Source of the DNA: Anaerolinea sp.
GTDB taxonomy: Bacteria; Chloroflexota; Anaerolineae; Anaerolineales; Anaerolineaceae
Assembly (NCBI GenBank): GCA_020725865.1
Contig: DYEC01000022.1
Span: 1-64,000 of the forward strand
Reading direction: 5' to 3'
Length of the DNA: 64,000 bases
Below, piece by piece: positions 42,923 to 52,924 of this stretch. The number at the start of each line of letters is the position of its first letter. Positions within the stretch are counted from its first letter, which is position 1. Both the position numbers and the translations under genes were made by a program. The notes below the pieces were generated by a model that was given only the letters and a program-made list of their open reading frames with translations, ran no database searches and was not told the DNA's origin.

Positions 42923-44416
42923 CTAGACCCAGTTAAGGGTGCGCTCGACCGCTTTTTTCCATCCATTGTATAAACGATTGCGTTCCATCTCTGACATATC
43001 CGGCACCCACTGCTTTAGCATTTTCCAGTTGTTGCGCAACTCGTCCTGATTTTGCCAGTACCCAACCGCTAGTCCGGCAGCATAAGCAGCGCCCAGGGCA
43101 GTAGTTTCTGCTACATGGGGCCTAATGACAGGAACATTCAGTATATCTGCTTGAAATTGCATCAGAAGGTCGTTGATAACCATACCGCCATCCACTTTCA
43201 AAGCGGTCAATTTGACGCCAGAATCGGTTTCCATCGCCTCTAGTACTTCGCGGGTCTGGTAAGCGGTAGCTTCCAGCGCTGCGCGTGCGATGTGTCCGCT
43301 AGTGATATACCGTGTTAGTCCAACAATTACTCCACGCGCATCACTACGCCAGTGCGGTGCGAACAAACCGGAAAAAGCGGGTACAAAGTAGATTCCCCCA
43401 TTATCCTCTACCGTTCTCGCTAGGGCTTCTATATCACTCGATTTTTGAATGATCTTCAAGTTGTCTCTCAGCCATTGCACCAGTGCACCGGCAATTGCAA
43501 TGGAACCTTCCAGACAATATACAGCCGGCAGGTCTCCAATTTTGTAGCCTACAGTGGTCAGCAATCCATTGCGACTTTGAATCGGCTGGTTGCCTGTATT
43601 GAGCAACATAAAGCATCCGGTTCCATAGGTGTTTTTTGCCTCACCTTTGTTGAAACATGCCTGACCAAACAGGGCGGCTTGTTGATCACCCAAATCGCCA
43701 GATACGGGAACATTGTCGAGTGTATTTCGAGTTAGACCATAAACTTGTGAGGAGGGAACAATCTGCGGCAACATACTCGGCGGAATGCCAAGAACATCAC
43801 AGATATTCTCATTCCATGTCAGTGTTTCCAGGTTCATCAACATTGTTCGGGAGGCGTTGGATACATCGGTGACATGTACTCCGCCATTAGGTCCCCCAGT
43901 AAGCTGCCATATCAACCAGGTATCTATATTTCCAAAAAGTGCTTCGCCTTTTTGCGCTCCCCTCTTAGCTTCTGGCACGTTTTCCAGAATCCAGCGGATT
44001 TTGGGTCCGGAGAAATATGTTGCCAGAGGTAACCCAACCCAGCCGCGGAAGCGATCTTGCCCGCCCTCTTTTGCCAGCTCGTTACAGATTGTATCTGTCC
44101 GCATATCTTGCCAGACAATGGCATTGTAATAGGGCTTTCCGGTTTTGCGATCCCAGACAATTGTGGTTTCTCGTTGGTTAGTGATCCCAACTGCAACTAC
44201 ATCAGTTGATGTCAATTCGGCTTTTTGCAATGCTGAAAGGACAACTTCCTGGGTATTTTCCCAAATTTCTAATGGGTTATGTTCAACCCAGCTAGGTTTT
44301 GGATAGATTTGGCGATGTTCTTTTTGAGCTATGCTGACAGCTTGTCCGTCATGGTCAAAGATCATGCAGCGTGTGCTGGTGGTTCCCTGATCAATTGCAG
44401 CGACGTATTTTGCCAT
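42923..44416 (-). CDS. glpK: Glycerol kinase
   Basis: A 497-residue FGGY-family kinase that phosphorylates glycerol to glycerol 3-phosphate. Starting motif [29 protein letters not shown]-terminal signature region around [21 protein letters not shown] and [14 protein letters not shown]. Length fits GlpK. The ATG at 44416 is preceded by GGAGGGAA; an upstream in-frame start lacks a ribosome site. glpF and glpD are not adjacent, so it is a single-gene unit between tRNA-Leu and rmlA. Confidence 0.95.
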   Translation of the reverse strand: MAKYVAAIDQGTTSTRCMIFDHDGQAVSIAQKEHRQIYPKPSWVEHNPLEIWENTQEVVLSALQKAELTSTDVVAVGITNQRETTIVWDRKTGKPYYNAIVWQDMRTDTICNELAKEGGQDRFRGWVGLPLATYFSGPKIRWILENVPEAKRGAQKGEALFGNIDTWLIWQLTGGPNGGVHVTDVSNASRTMLMNLETLTWNENICDVLGIPPSMLPQIVPSSQVYGLTRNTLDNVPVSGDLGDQQAALFGQACFNKGEAKNTYGTGCFMLLNTGNQPIQSRNGLLTTVGYKIGDLPAVYCLEGSIAIAGALVQWLRDNLKIIQKSSDIEALARTVEDNGGIYFVPAFSGLFAPHWRSDARGVIVGLTRYITSGHIARAALEATAYQTREVLEAMETDSGVKLTALKVDGGMVINDLLMQFQADILNVPVIRPHVAETTALGAAYAAGLAVGYWQNQDELRNNWKMLKQWVPDMSEMERNRLYNGWKKAVERTLNWV

Positions 44417-44475
44417 TATTCCCTCCGAATGCATCAAGTTTTCTGGATCATTTACCAACTCAGGAATTTCATGCT

Positions 44476-44481
44476 TATAAT
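44476..44481 (+). promoter_or_regulatory. Candidate -10 box of rmlA
   Basis: TATAAT, 59 bases upstream of the rmlA ATG. No convincing -35 was seen. Confidence 0.35.
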
Positions 44482-44540
44482 ACTAGCATAAAATTTTTAC
44501 CTCGTCAGTGGCGAATCAAAATAGCAAGAACAGGTGAATT

Positions 44541-45446
44541 ATGAAAGGGATTATTCTGGCAGGTGGGCTGGGGACAAGGCTCTATCCTTTGACTTTAGGT
44601 GTTAGCAAACAGTTATTGCCTGTTTATGATAAACCAATGATTTATTATCCGCTCTCAATGCTGATGCTGGCAAGAATACGCGAGATTCTGGTCATTTCGA
44701 TGCCGGAAGACCTGCCGGCTTTCAGACGGTTGTTAGGCGATGGAAGCCAATGGGGATTGCAATTTTCTTACGCCGAACAAGCTGTTCCGCGTGGGTTGGC
44801 GGATGCGTTCAACATTGGACGAGATTTTGTTGGTAGTGATACTGTATGTTTGATTTTGGGCGATAACATTTTCTTTGGCACCGGGTTGCCGGATATTCTG
44901 CGCTCTGCGGCAAATCTGGAATCAGGAGCAGTGATTTTTGCTTACCCAGTGCGTGATCCAGACCGCTACGGTGTCGTGGAGTTTGATAGTGAATTCAGAG
45001 TTCTAAGCATTGAAGAAAAACCTAGAAAGCCGCGCTCCAACTATGCCATCCCTGGAATGTATTTTTACGACAATTCGGTGTTAGAGATTGCCAGGTATCT
45101 TCAGCCTTCTGCACGCGGGGAACTGGAAATCACCGATGTCAACCGCATTTATTTGCAGCGTGGACAATTGCGTGTCGAGGTGTTGGGGCGTGGTGTTGCG
45201 TGGCTGGATGCCGGAACACACGAGTCGTTGTTACAGGCCTCCAGCTTTGTGCAGGCAGTGGAAGAACGCCAGGGATTAATGATTGCTTGTCCGGAGGAAA
45301 TTGCTTACCGCATGGGATTTATTGATGGCGATCAACTTCGTTTTCTGGCTGAAAAAATGGCGAATAATCGTTATGGCCGGTATTTGCTGGACTTCCTTAA
45401 TGAGGAAACTCGTATAAACAAACAGAATGCCCACACCGAATCATGA
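44541..45446 (+). CDS. rmlA: Glucose-1-phosphate thymidylyltransferase
   Basis: A 301-residue nucleotidyltransferase. The pyrophosphorylase signature is [18 protein letters not shown], with [18 protein letters not shown] typical of Rml[21 protein letters not shown] follows. It makes dTDP-glucose, the start of dTDP-deoxysugars such as rhamnose. rmlB, rmlC and rmlD are not beside it. The WecE-type aminotransferase at 52904-54040 uses a dTDP-sugar that comes from this pathway. The last bases overlap the converging SpoU gene in a shared TCATGA. Confidence 0.95.
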   Translation: MKGIILAGGLGTRLYPLTLGVSKQLLPVYDKPMIYYPLSMLMLARIREILVISMPEDLPAFRRLLGDGSQWGLQFSYAEQAVPRGLADAFNIGRDFVGSDTVCLILGDNIFFGTGLPDILRSAANLESGAVIFAYPVRDPDRYGVVEFDSEFRVLSIEEKPRKPRSNYAIPGMYFYDNSVLEIARYLQPSARGELEITDVNRIYLQRGQLRVEVLGRGVAWLDAGTHESLLQASSFVQAVEERQGLMIACPEEIAYRMGFIDGDQLRFLAEKMANNRYGRYLLDFLNEETRINKQNAHTES

Positions 45447-46187
45447 AGTAGAGGTATCTGCTCCGGAGAATTGATGTATCTGCTTGGAGGTTAGATACCT
45501 GATCAGGTAGATAGCAACACCAAAGGCTATGGCAACATTAAGGGATTTTTTTGCTCCCAGCATTGGGATATGAATAGTGCGATCGCACTGTTGCAGGATA
45601 CCAGGGTCTATCCCTGAAACCTCGTTGCCGATCACCAGAACAATAGGGCGGTCATCCGGCTCATAAAACGGTTCAAAGATTGATTGAGAGCCGACGGTGT
45701 TTTCAAGTGCCCACAATTTCTTGCCCTGCCCCTTGAGCATGCTGGCGATTTCAACACCGTCCCAATGCGATGACCAGTGAACGGCAAATTCAGCTCCCAA
45801 AGCAGTTTTTGCTATTTGGGTGTTGCCAGGGGCGGGAGTGACACCGCATAGATAAAGATGTTGAACGCCTGCACCATCTGCCGAACGGAAAATCGAGCCA
45901 ACATTCAGCGCACTGCGGATATTATCCAGTAATGCTTCGAGAGGAACTCCACTGGACAGGGGATGGTTGGTGATATTAATTTTGCTGATATCTGCCGTTG
46001 CAATCAGACGGGTTGGAGAGCCGCATTTGGGACATTTGATGCGTTGCCTGGAGGTGACCATTATGGGAAAACGCAAGCGGCATTCGGGCCGCAAGCACTG
46101 ATAAATTGCGTGAACGGGTGGTTTTTCCACGGGAGAATCAGGATATTTTTCTCGGTCTTGCTTTGAAGTTGCGGAGGGAGACTGCAT
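45441..46187 (-). CDS. SpoU/TrmH-family RNA methyltransferase with N-terminal zinc ribbon
   Basis: 248 residues. A zinc-ribbon-like start (two Cys pairs, C-x4-C and C-x2-C, between residues 30 and 57) precedes a SpoU 2'-O-methyltransferase domain: [31 protein letters not shown] and [20 protein letters not shown], the three trefoil-knot motifs. It methylates ribose in tRNA or rRNA; the target is unknown. The zinc ribbon is not common in this family. Last gene of the pentose-phosphate unit, 4 bases after tal-pgi. Confidence 0.85.
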   Translation of the reverse strand: MQSPSATSKQDREKYPDSPVEKPPVHAIYQCLRPECRLRFPIMVTSRQRIKCPKCGSPTRLIATADISKINITNHPLSSGVPLEALLDNIRSALNVGSIFRSADGAGVQHLYLCGVTPAPGNTQIAKTALGAEFAVHWSSHWDGVEIASMLKGQGKKLWALENTVGSQSIFEPFYEPDDRPIVLVIGNEVSGIDPGILQQCDRTIHIPMLGAKKSLNVAIAFGVAIYLIRYLTSKQIHQFSGADTSTS

Positions 46188-46191
46188 TCAC

Positions 46192-48972
46192 TTAAAGGTT
46201 TATAAGGATGGTAACCAGTTCTTTGAACGCAGCTTTGTTCTTCAGGTGAATCCGTATAGCGCGCCGCTGACGGGATTGTAAGGCTTCGAAATCACCCAGC
46301 GCCTGCGCCCTTTCCAGTATCCCAAATGTATATTTTTTCCCTGGAATGTTGAAATCATCATCCGGTTCAGCTGTGATCTGGATAAAAACGCCATTATTGG
46401 CTCCACCTTTGTGAAGCTGACCCGTTGAGTGCAGAAAACGTGGACCAAAGCCCAGGGTACTCGCATTTCCCGTGCGTCTTAATAGCGCGCGACGAATTTT
46501 CTGCAACTGTGCCCATACTGCTTTGTTACGAGGTAGATAGGCATTGATTGCCAAATAATCGCCCGCTTTGAGTTGGCAAAGGAAATTTCTTAAGATTTCC
46601 GGTAATGTACTGGAAACAGCAATTTGTTTAGTTCCGTAGAGGGCGAAGTTTTCATCCTGCCAGAAGGGATTTCCCTCATCCAGAGACCCTTTTTCCAGAA
46701 AGATGGCGATTTTCTTTTCAGTTCTGGTTTTACTGTCTTGCACATCAGGCTGATCAAAGGCGTTCACTCCTAGAACTGCGCAAGCGATTGCTGTGGCAAA
46801 CTCCCAGCGGTAGAATTCCATTCCTAGGTTATATAAATCCGGAACAGATAGCATTAACGCGGGATGTCCAGCTTTCTGGAGCCGTTCGATTATTTTGCTG
46901 TATTTGTTACTATGGGCGAGATAGACAAAGATGCGATCATGACTGTAACGCTCAACAGGGATAAGAGGCTCTAAATCAACCGGAACAATGCCTTTGCCTT
47001 CTTTGCCGCTGCTTTCTGCCAGCAATTGTTCTAGCCACGAGCCAAAGGCAGCTATCTCTGGGTCAAGCAGCAGGGTAAGCTTATCCCGCCCATGTAGCGC
47101 TGCCATTCCCAATATTGCCCCCAGCACAAGACCGGGATTACGTTCATCAGGAACATCCGGCGAGCACTGGGCTGCCATTTGCGTTGCGCGTTGCAACAAC
47201 GTGGATGCATGGACACCCGAGAGGACGGCTGGAAGTAAGCCAAATGTGGTGAACACGGAATAACGTCCACCAACATTTGGGTCAGCCAGAAAAACATGAC
47301 GAAAGCCAAGTTCTCGCCCCAAATTTTCAAGTTTTGTGCCTGGATCAGTGATGGCAACAAAATGTTTTCCTGCATTATCACCCAGACGATGCTTCGCAAT
47401 ATCCCAGAAATAAGCCAGTAAAGCATTCGGCTCACTGGTAGTACCAGATTTACTGGAAACTATATAAAGGGTTTTTTCAAGCGGCGTCTTGCGAGCAATA
47501 GATTGAACCTGTCGGGGATCGGTTGAGTCGAGCACCAGCAAATGCAAGGCTTGATAACTGGGAAAAGTGGTTGCGAACACTTCCGGGGCTAGGGAAGAGC
47601 CGCCCATCCCCAAAACGACAGCATGTGTATAGCCGTCTAGAAGACAATCACGCAACAGATTTTCAAAGTCGCCGACTAATTGCCTGCTATTGTGTGGCGC
47701 ATTGAGCCACCCCAGTCGCTTCTTAATTTCTTCCTGCTCTTGAGGGTCATTTGTCCAAAGGGTGGGATCTTGCTTGTGTACGCGCTCAACAGCATTGATT
47801 TGCTTTAGCTGAGCAATACACTCTGCAACCGGTTGCTGCAATGTGCCTAGCTCGCGCAGGGCTTCCTGGCGGCGCTGATCAATGGTGGTAAGCAAAGCAA
47901 TAAAAGCATCTGCAAATGCTTTCACCCCTTCAGTTTCTAATTCACGTGTTGCCTGATCAATTGAAATCCCCAGCTCACTGAGTTGCTCCATCACCTTGCG
48001 CGGGGCGGTAGTGTCACCGGTTAGTTTGATCTCTACAATGCCATGATCACGAAAAGCCTCCAGAGTTTGCGGCGGGACGGTGTTAACAGTATTTGGGGCG
48101 ATTAATTCTTCAACATACAACACATCCCGATAAGCCGGGTTCTTGGTGCTGGTGGAAGCCCATAGGGGCCTCTGAAGGCGTGCACCGTGTTTTCGTAATG
48201 CTTTAAAGCGCGGGGAGTCGAAAGCCTCGCGGAATAACGCATAAGCCAGATGAGTGTTAGCAATTGCTGCTTTGCCAAGTAAACTGATGGCGAGGGCAGC
48301 ATTGGTCCCTTCTTCTTGTATGATTCTTTGTAACCAAGCGTCCACTTTGGTATCCAGACGAGAAACGAAAAACGAAGCTACGGAAGCTATCCTGTCAATG
48401 GGTAGACCACGCGCCAGGCGGTCTTCCAAGCCTTCGAAATATGCCTCAATTACTTGGCGATAGCGTGCCAATGAGAAGATCAGGGTAACATTAACGTTGA
48501 TGCCAGCGGCAATGGCTGTGCGAATTGCCGGAATACCCTCGGAGGTCGCAGGGATTTTGATCATCAGGTTCGGGCGTTGTACCCAATCCCAAAGTTGTTT
48601 GACTTGTGTTTCGGTTGCCTGGGTGTTATTTGCGATGAGAGGACTGACTTCCAGACTGACGTAGCCATCTTCACCGTTGCTTTGCTCATAGAGCGGCCGG
48701 AACAAGTCTGCGGCAGCACGAATATCCTCGACAGCAAGCTGGAAAAAAATCTGTTCGGAGTTCCATCCTGACCAAGCCATCGGTTTGAGCGCAGCATCAT
48801 AATCGTGTGATTTGGAAATTGCCTGATGAAAAATGCTTGGGTTGGAAGTGATACCGCGAATATCGCCATGCTCGATTAGGCTGGCAAGTTCTCCGTTTTC
48901 CAAAAGCCGCCGTTGAATGTTGTCATACCATAGAGATTGACCGATTTTATGGAGTTGCTCAATTGGGTTCAT
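46192..48972 (-). CDS. Bifunctional transaldolase/glucose-6-phosphate isomerase
   Basis: A 926-residue fusion. Residues 1-370 are transaldolase: SNPSIFHQAISKS, the Schiff-base Lys in LMIKIPATSEGIPA, and NVNVTLIFSLARY. Residues about 380-926 are phosphoglucose isomerase: LGMGGSSLAPEV and SSKSGTTSEPNALL. The fused tal-pgi links the pentose-phosphate pathway with glycolysis. It starts 11 bases after rpiB. Fused forms occur in several phyla including Chloroflexota, Cyanobacteria and Actinobacteria. Both halves keep the conserved substrate-binding motifs. Confidence 0.95.
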   Translation of the reverse strand: MNPIEQLHKIGQSLWYDNIQRRLLENGELASLIEHGDIRGITSNPSIFHQAISKSHDYDAALKPMAWSGWNSEQIFFQLAVEDIRAAADLFRPLYEQSNGEDGYVSLEVSPLIANNTQATETQVKQLWDWVQRPNLMIKIPATSEGIPAIRTAIAAGINVNVTLIFSLARYRQVIEAYFEGLEDRLARGLPIDRIASVASFFVSRLDTKVDAWLQRIIQEEGTNAALAISLLGKAAIANTHLAYALFREAFDSPRFKALRKHGARLQRPLWASTSTKNPAYRDVLYVEELIAPNTVNTVPPQTLEAFRDHGIVEIKLTGDTTAPRKVMEQLSELGISIDQATRELETEGVKAFADAFIALLTTIDQRRQEALRELGTLQQPVAECIAQLKQINAVERVHKQDPTLWTNDPQEQEEIKKRLGWLNAPHNSRQLVGDFENLLRDCLLDGYTHAVVLGMGGSSLAPEVFATTFPSYQALHLLVLDSTDPRQVQSIARKTPLEKTLYIVSSKSGTTSEPNALLAYFWDIAKHRLGDNAGKHFVAITDPGTKLENLGRELGFRHVFLADPNVGGRYSVFTTFGLLPAVLSGVHASTLLQRATQMAAQCSPDVPDERNPGLVLGAILGMAALHGRDKLTLLLDPEIAAFGSWLEQLLAESSGKEGKGIVPVDLEPLIPVERYSHDRIFVYLAHSNKYSKIIERLQKAGHPALMLSVPDLYNLGMEFYRWEFATAIACAVLGVNAFDQPDVQDSKTRTEKKIAIFLEKGSLDEGNPFWQDENFALYGTKQIAVSSTLPEILRNFLCQLKAGDYLAINAYLPRNKAVWAQLQKIRRALLRRTGNASTLGFGPRFLHSTGQLHKGGANNGVFIQITAEPDDDFNIPGKKYTFGILERAQALGDFEALQSRQRRAIRIHLKNKAAFKELVTILINL

Positions 48973-48983
48973 CTCGCCTCTAT

Positions 48984-49427
48984 TTATCTTTCTTCTAGAG
49001 CCTGCACTTTCTCAACGCGCCTAAGATAATTTCCGGTTCCAATGAATCTAGCAGAGAGGAAGGCTTTGACTAGTTCATACGCCAGCTCGGTGCCGATGAT
49101 TCTACCCCCCAGACAGAGAACGTTCATATTGTCGTGCTCTACCCCTTGATGAGCTGAGTAGGTATCATGGCAAATTGCCGCATAAATGCCTTTCATCTTG
49201 TTAAGGGTAATACAAATACCAACACCCGAACCGCACATGGCAACCCCACGATCAGCTCTTCCTTCCTGAATGGCGCGTCCGATTTTTTGTCCATAGTCGG
49301 GATAATCAGTGCGTTCAGGTGAATGGGTGCCAAAATCCAACACTTCGTGACCGCAGTCACGGATGGCTCGAATAACCGTGTCTTTGAGCGGAAAACCGCC
49401 GTGATCACAACCAACCGCAATAATCAT
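48984..49427 (-). CDS. rpiB: Ribose 5-phosphate isomerase B
   Basis: About 147 residues. MIIAVGCDHGGFPLK is the normal beginning, and the catalytic-site sequence GVAMCGSGVGICITLNK carries the active Cys and the anion hole. It interconverts ribose 5-phosphate and ribulose 5-phosphate. The ATG at 49427 is chosen because AGGAA lies 9 bases upstream; other in-frame starts, for example at 49436, are possible. It directly follows tkt in the operon. Confidence 0.92.
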   Translation of the reverse strand: MIIAVGCDHGGFPLKDTVIRAIRDCGHEVLDFGTHSPERTDYPDYGQKIGRAIQEGRADRGVAMCGSGVGICITLNKMKGIYAAICHDTYSAHQGVEHDNMNVLCLGGRIIGTELAYELVKAFLSARFIGTGNYLRRVEKVQALEER

Positions 49428-49443
49428 TTTGCGCATTTCCTGA

Positions 49444-51468
49444 TCAGAATTCATCGTCATAAATTCCGAATAATTTTTTGGCTTGCTCCACAATATTTTC
49501 TACTGTAAAACCGTATTCTTTCAAGAGAGTTTTATAGGGGGCTGAAGCACCGAATTGACTCAGCCCAATTACTTTTCCGTCAGGCCCGACCCAGCGTTCC
49601 CAGCCCTGTGATACCCCCATTTCAACAGCCAGCCGTGTAGTTATATCCTGTGGTAAGACGCTGTCCTGATACGATGCATCCTGTTGTTCAAAAAGTTCCC
49701 AGCTTGGGAAAGAAACGACTCGAACGTTCAGACCTTCGGAAACCAACCGAAGTGCCGCCTCGTAAATCAAAGCCACCTCAGTACCAGAAGCCATTAGAAT
49801 CAACTGAGGTTTTGTGATGCCAAGATCAGCCAAAACGTATGCTCCTTTGGACAACAGGCTAGCTGGCGCCAGTCCGGTTCGATCCAGCACAGGCGTTGCC
49901 TGGCGGCTGAGCGCGATAGCGGTAGGTCCTGAGCGGTGGCGAATAGCAACTTTCCATGCTTCGCGGACTTCGTTGGCGTCAGCCGGGCGAATAACAACCA
50001 AATTGGGGATTGCTCGCAGCGCAGCCAGATGTTCGACAGGCTGATGGGTAGGGCCGTCTTCGCCTAAGCCAATGCTATCATGTGTGAAAACCCAAATCGA
50101 GGGAATGTGCGATAAGGCAGAGAGACGAACAGCGGGGCGCATATAATCCGAGAATACCAAAAAGGTTGCACCGAAGGGAATTAATCCTTTGTGTAGTGCT
50201 ATTCCGTTAACAATGGCGCCCATCGCGTGTTCACGCACGCCGAAGTGAATGTTCCTCCCTTCTGGGGTGTTTGCCTGAAAAGAGGGACTATCCTGAATCC
50301 AGGTATTTGTCGAAGGTGTTAAGTCTGCTGAACCGCCCATTAGTTCGGGAACATGTTTGGCAAGAGCATTAATGACCTTTCCTGAAGCGGCGCGCGTGGC
50401 TATTCCTTTTGAATCTGCGGCAAATTCGGGCAATTCCTGATCCCAATCCTCAGGCAAGTTACCATTTAGACGGCGGTCGAGTTCTTTTGCAAGTTCGGGA
50501 TATGCCTGACGATATGTTTCGAATTGTTGCCGCCACTCATCTTCCCATTTTTTGCCATTGGCGATGGCTTGTCGGAAGAAGTCTCTCACGTCTTCAGGGA
50601 TATAAAAACGCGGTTGAACGGGCCAACCCAGCTTGTGTTTTGCCCCATCCAGCTCTTCGTCACCCGGCGGTTCGCCATGTGCTTTATTTGTATCCTGTCG
50701 AGTGGGCAACCCAAACCCGATATGTGTTCGACAAATGATCAAGGATGGACGCGGATCGGTTTTTGCCTCCTGAATGGCTTGATCAATTTCCTCCACATTG
50801 TTACCATCTTGCACGTGAAGCACGTGCCAGCCATAGGCGGCGAAACGCCCGGCGCGATTTTCCGTGAATGCCAGATCAGTGGAGCCGTCAATAGAAATGC
50901 GGTTATCGTCATACAGGTAAATCAGCTTGCCGAGCTTCAAGTGACCGGCTAGAGAAGCCGCCTCAGAAGCCACTCCTTCCATCAAGTCACCATCGGTCAC
51001 AATAGCATAAACGTAATGATCAATGATTGGAAAGCCAGGACGATTAAATTCAGCAGCCAAGTGCGCTTCTGCAATTGCCATGCCGACTCCATTGGAAAAA
51101 CCCTGTCCCAGAGGACCAGTGGTTGTTTCCACACCCGGTGTCAGGCCGTATTCCGGATGACCGGGTGTTCGGCTGCCCCATTGGCGGAATCGTTTGAGTT
51201 CTTCCAGTGGGAGGTCGTAGCCTGTAAGGTGTAACAAAGAATATAAGAGCATCGAGCCATGACCACCAGATAAGATGAAGCGATCACGATTGTGCCAGTT
51301 GGGATTTGCCGGATTGTGCCGCAAATGGCGGGTCCATATTGTGAAGGCTATAGCAGCGCAACCCATTGGTAAACCTGGGTGCCCAGAATTGGCTTGCTGT
51401 ACTCCATCGGCGGAGAGGAAGCGGATGGTGTTGATTGCTTTTTGTTCAATTTCAGTACTTATGGGCAT
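49444..51468 (-). CDS. tkt: Transketolase
   Basis: A 674-residue thiamine-diphosphate enzyme. The N-terminal part has [15 protein letters not shown]; the ThDP motif is [18 protein letters not shown] with DDNRISIDG; the pyrimidine domain has [20 protein letters not shown]; the C-terminal domain follows. It transfers two-carbon units between pentose, triose and hexose phosphates. Usual length (about 660-680). GGAGAAG precedes the ATG, and the -10 box is at 51501-51506. First gene of tkt-rpiB-talpgi-spoU. Confidence 0.97.
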   Translation of the reverse strand: MPISTEIEQKAINTIRFLSADGVQQANSGHPGLPMGCAAIAFTIWTRHLRHNPANPNWHNRDRFILSGGHGSMLLYSLLHLTGYDLPLEELKRFRQWGSRTPGHPEYGLTPGVETTTGPLGQGFSNGVGMAIAEAHLAAEFNRPGFPIIDHYVYAIVTDGDLMEGVASEAASLAGHLKLGKLIYLYDDNRISIDGSTDLAFTENRAGRFAAYGWHVLHVQDGNNVEEIDQAIQEAKTDPRPSLIICRTHIGFGLPTRQDTNKAHGEPPGDEELDGAKHKLGWPVQPRFYIPEDVRDFFRQAIANGKKWEDEWRQQFETYRQAYPELAKELDRRLNGNLPEDWDQELPEFAADSKGIATRAASGKVINALAKHVPELMGGSADLTPSTNTWIQDSPSFQANTPEGRNIHFGVREHAMGAIVNGIALHKGLIPFGATFLVFSDYMRPAVRLSALSHIPSIWVFTHDSIGLGEDGPTHQPVEHLAALRAIPNLVVIRPADANEVREAWKVAIRHRSGPTAIALSRQATPVLDRTGLAPASLLSKGAYVLADLGITKPQLILMASGTEVALIYEAALRLVSEGLNVRVVSFPSWELFEQQDASYQDSVLPQDITTRLAVEMGVSQGWERWVGPDGKVIGLSQFGASAPYKTLLKEYGFTVENIVEQAKKLFGIYDDEF

Positions 51469-51500
51469 GATGACTTCTCCAACGGCTAGTTTCGCATTTT

Positions 51501-51506
51501 ATTTTA
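51501..51506 (-). promoter_or_regulatory. Extended -10 promoter of tkt operon
   Basis: TGGTAAAAT on the minus strand, with no convincing -35; it would give a leader of about 25 bases to the tkt ATG. Divergent from the tlpA promoter. Confidence 0.5.
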
Positions 51507-51527
51507 CCATGCTAGGTGAAGTTTAAC

Positions 51528-51556
51528 TTGACAGGGCTGTTGTTTTTTTATAGGAT
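51528..51556 (+). promoter_or_regulatory. Promoter of the TlpA-like gene, leaderless start
   Basis: TTGACA (51528-51533) and TAGGAT (51551-51556) are separated by 17 bases. The predicted start of transcription, about 51563, is 2 bases before the ATG at 51565, so the message is probably leaderless; no ribosome site is visible. Confidence 0.65.
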
Positions 51557-51564
51557 TATGCTCA

Positions 51565-52125
51565 ATGAAAAATTTGTCGAAAACTGATAAATATTGGAAT
51601 ATTTTTGTATTCATTACTTTGGTGCTTGCTGCAGGTTGGATTGTCTTTACCTCACTATTTTTTCTCAAAGAAGAGAATAAGGCGTCCGTTGCACCCATCA
51701 CGGGTTTTCAGGCACCTGATTTTCAGTTAAATACAGAGGATGGTCAGAGCATACGTCTTGCAACCTTGCAGGGGAAACCGGTCATCCTGAACTTTTGGGC
51801 GAGCTGGTGTTTACCTTGTAAATCGGAAATGCCAGCTTTGGAGAAAGTTCATCAGCAATACGTTGATCGAGTGGTTATATTGGGCGTCAATGTTACAATT
51901 AACGATCATTTGCCGGTTGCCAGCCGTTTTCTCCAAGAGAATATGATCACCTTCCCGGTCGTCTGGGATGTGGAGGGTTCGACTACTTCCCGCTATGGGG
52001 TGAGCGCGTTGCCGACGACCTTCTTTCTTGATCGCTATGGGCGAATACAGAATGTCATTATTGGGGGACCAATGTCTGAGGCGCTGTTGATTGCTGAGGT
52101 TGAAAAACTGAGCAAGGTGGAATAG
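51565..52125 (+). CDS. TlpA-like membrane-anchored thioredoxin
   Basis: 186 residues. One N-terminal transmembrane helix (about 13-33) and a thioredoxin-fold domain outside (about 48-185), with the redox motif WASWCLPCKSEMP and the cis-Pro region SALPTTFFLD. It probably reduces disulfides, for example for cytochrome c maturation or other exported proteins. It precedes the Lgt-like gene by 4 bases, and the two are probably translated from one message. Confidence 0.9.
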   Translation: MKNLSKTDKYWNIFVFITLVLAAGWIVFTSLFFLKEENKASVAPITGFQAPDFQLNTEDGQSIRLATLQGKPVILNFWASWCLPCKSEMPALEKVHQQYVDRVVILGVNVTINDHLPVASRFLQENMITFPVVWDVEGSTTSRYGVSALPTTFFLDRYGRIQNVIIGGPMSEALLIAEVEKLSKVE

Positions 52126-52129
52126 AGAG

Positions 52130-52924
52130 ATGTTCCCTGTTTTGCGTATTGGCCCGCTTGCCTTGCAAACTCCAGGTTTGTTAATCTTGCTAGGTATCTG
52201 GGTGGGAATGATACTAATTGAGAAATTTGCTGAACGTTTTTCAATTTCATCCAAACGTTTGGAGAGCCTGACATTATGGAGTTTGTTGTCGGGAGTACTT
52301 GGAGCGCGCTTGTTTTATTTTTTGAGGTTCCCGCAGGCATTTTGGGCAAATCCACTGGATATTCTTTCGCTTAGCCCATTTTTATTGGATTTTCAAGGTG
52401 GGATTGCTGTTGCTTTGACTGTGGCATTGATTTATGGGCAAAAGCACAAGATGCCTTTCTGGGCAACCCTAGATGCATTTACACCGAGTTTTGCGGTATT
52501 TGCGGTTTCGCTTGGATTGGCTCGTTTTGCCTCCGGTAATGGTTATGGCATCGAAACTCATTTACCTTGGGGTGTTGAGCTTTGGGGTGCAGTACGGCAT
52601 CCCGTTCAGGTTTATGAAGTGTTGTTAACGTTATTGATTTTCTACACGGTTCTGCCTGTCAGGTCGCGCGAGGAAATTAGCAAGCGGCAAAACAGTGGCG
52701 TTCTTTTCTTGAAGTTCGTTGCCTTGATTGCAGCCGCAAATTTGTTTCTGGAAACTTTCCGAGCGGAGGGTGTCCGTTTGTTTGGGATGGTGCGTGCAGA
52801 GCAGATTACCGCCTGGCTGGTTTTGGCACTGTCTTTATGGCTGCTCGGGCGACGACAACGGGTGGCAATAGAAATCCCAACGGAGCTTAAACAGGGGGTT
52901 GATTCAGGCTCTAAAGTCGTATAG
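52130..52924 (+). CDS. Lgt-like membrane protein, divergent (prolipoprotein diacylglyceryl transferase family)
   Basis: A 264-residue protein with about seven transmembrane helices. Lgt-type motifs are seen: SGVLGARLFY, FQGGI, ARFASGNGYGIE and RHPVQVYE. However, the HGG His of true Lgt is Gln here (FQGGI). The RLGNxxNGE motif is distorted: the Arg and a Glu remain, but the Asn at its usual place is missing. It is therefore probably not a standard lipoprotein diacylglyceryl transferase, even though lipoproteins are encoded in the window. It pairs with the TlpA-like gene and overlaps the converging wecE-type gene by 21 bases. Function uncertain. Confidence 0.7.
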   Translation: MFPVLRIGPLALQTPGLLILLGIWVGMILIEKFAERFSISSKRLESLTLWSLLSGVLGARLFYFLRFPQAFWANPLDILSLSPFLLDFQGGIAVALTVALIYGQKHKMPFWATLDAFTPSFAVFAVSLGLARFASGNGYGIETHLPWGVELWGAVRHPVQVYEVLLTLLIFYTVLPVRSREEISKRQNSGVLFLKFVALIAAANLFLETFRAEGVRLFGMVRAEQITAWLVLALSLWLLGRRQRVAIEIPTELKQGVDSGSKVV

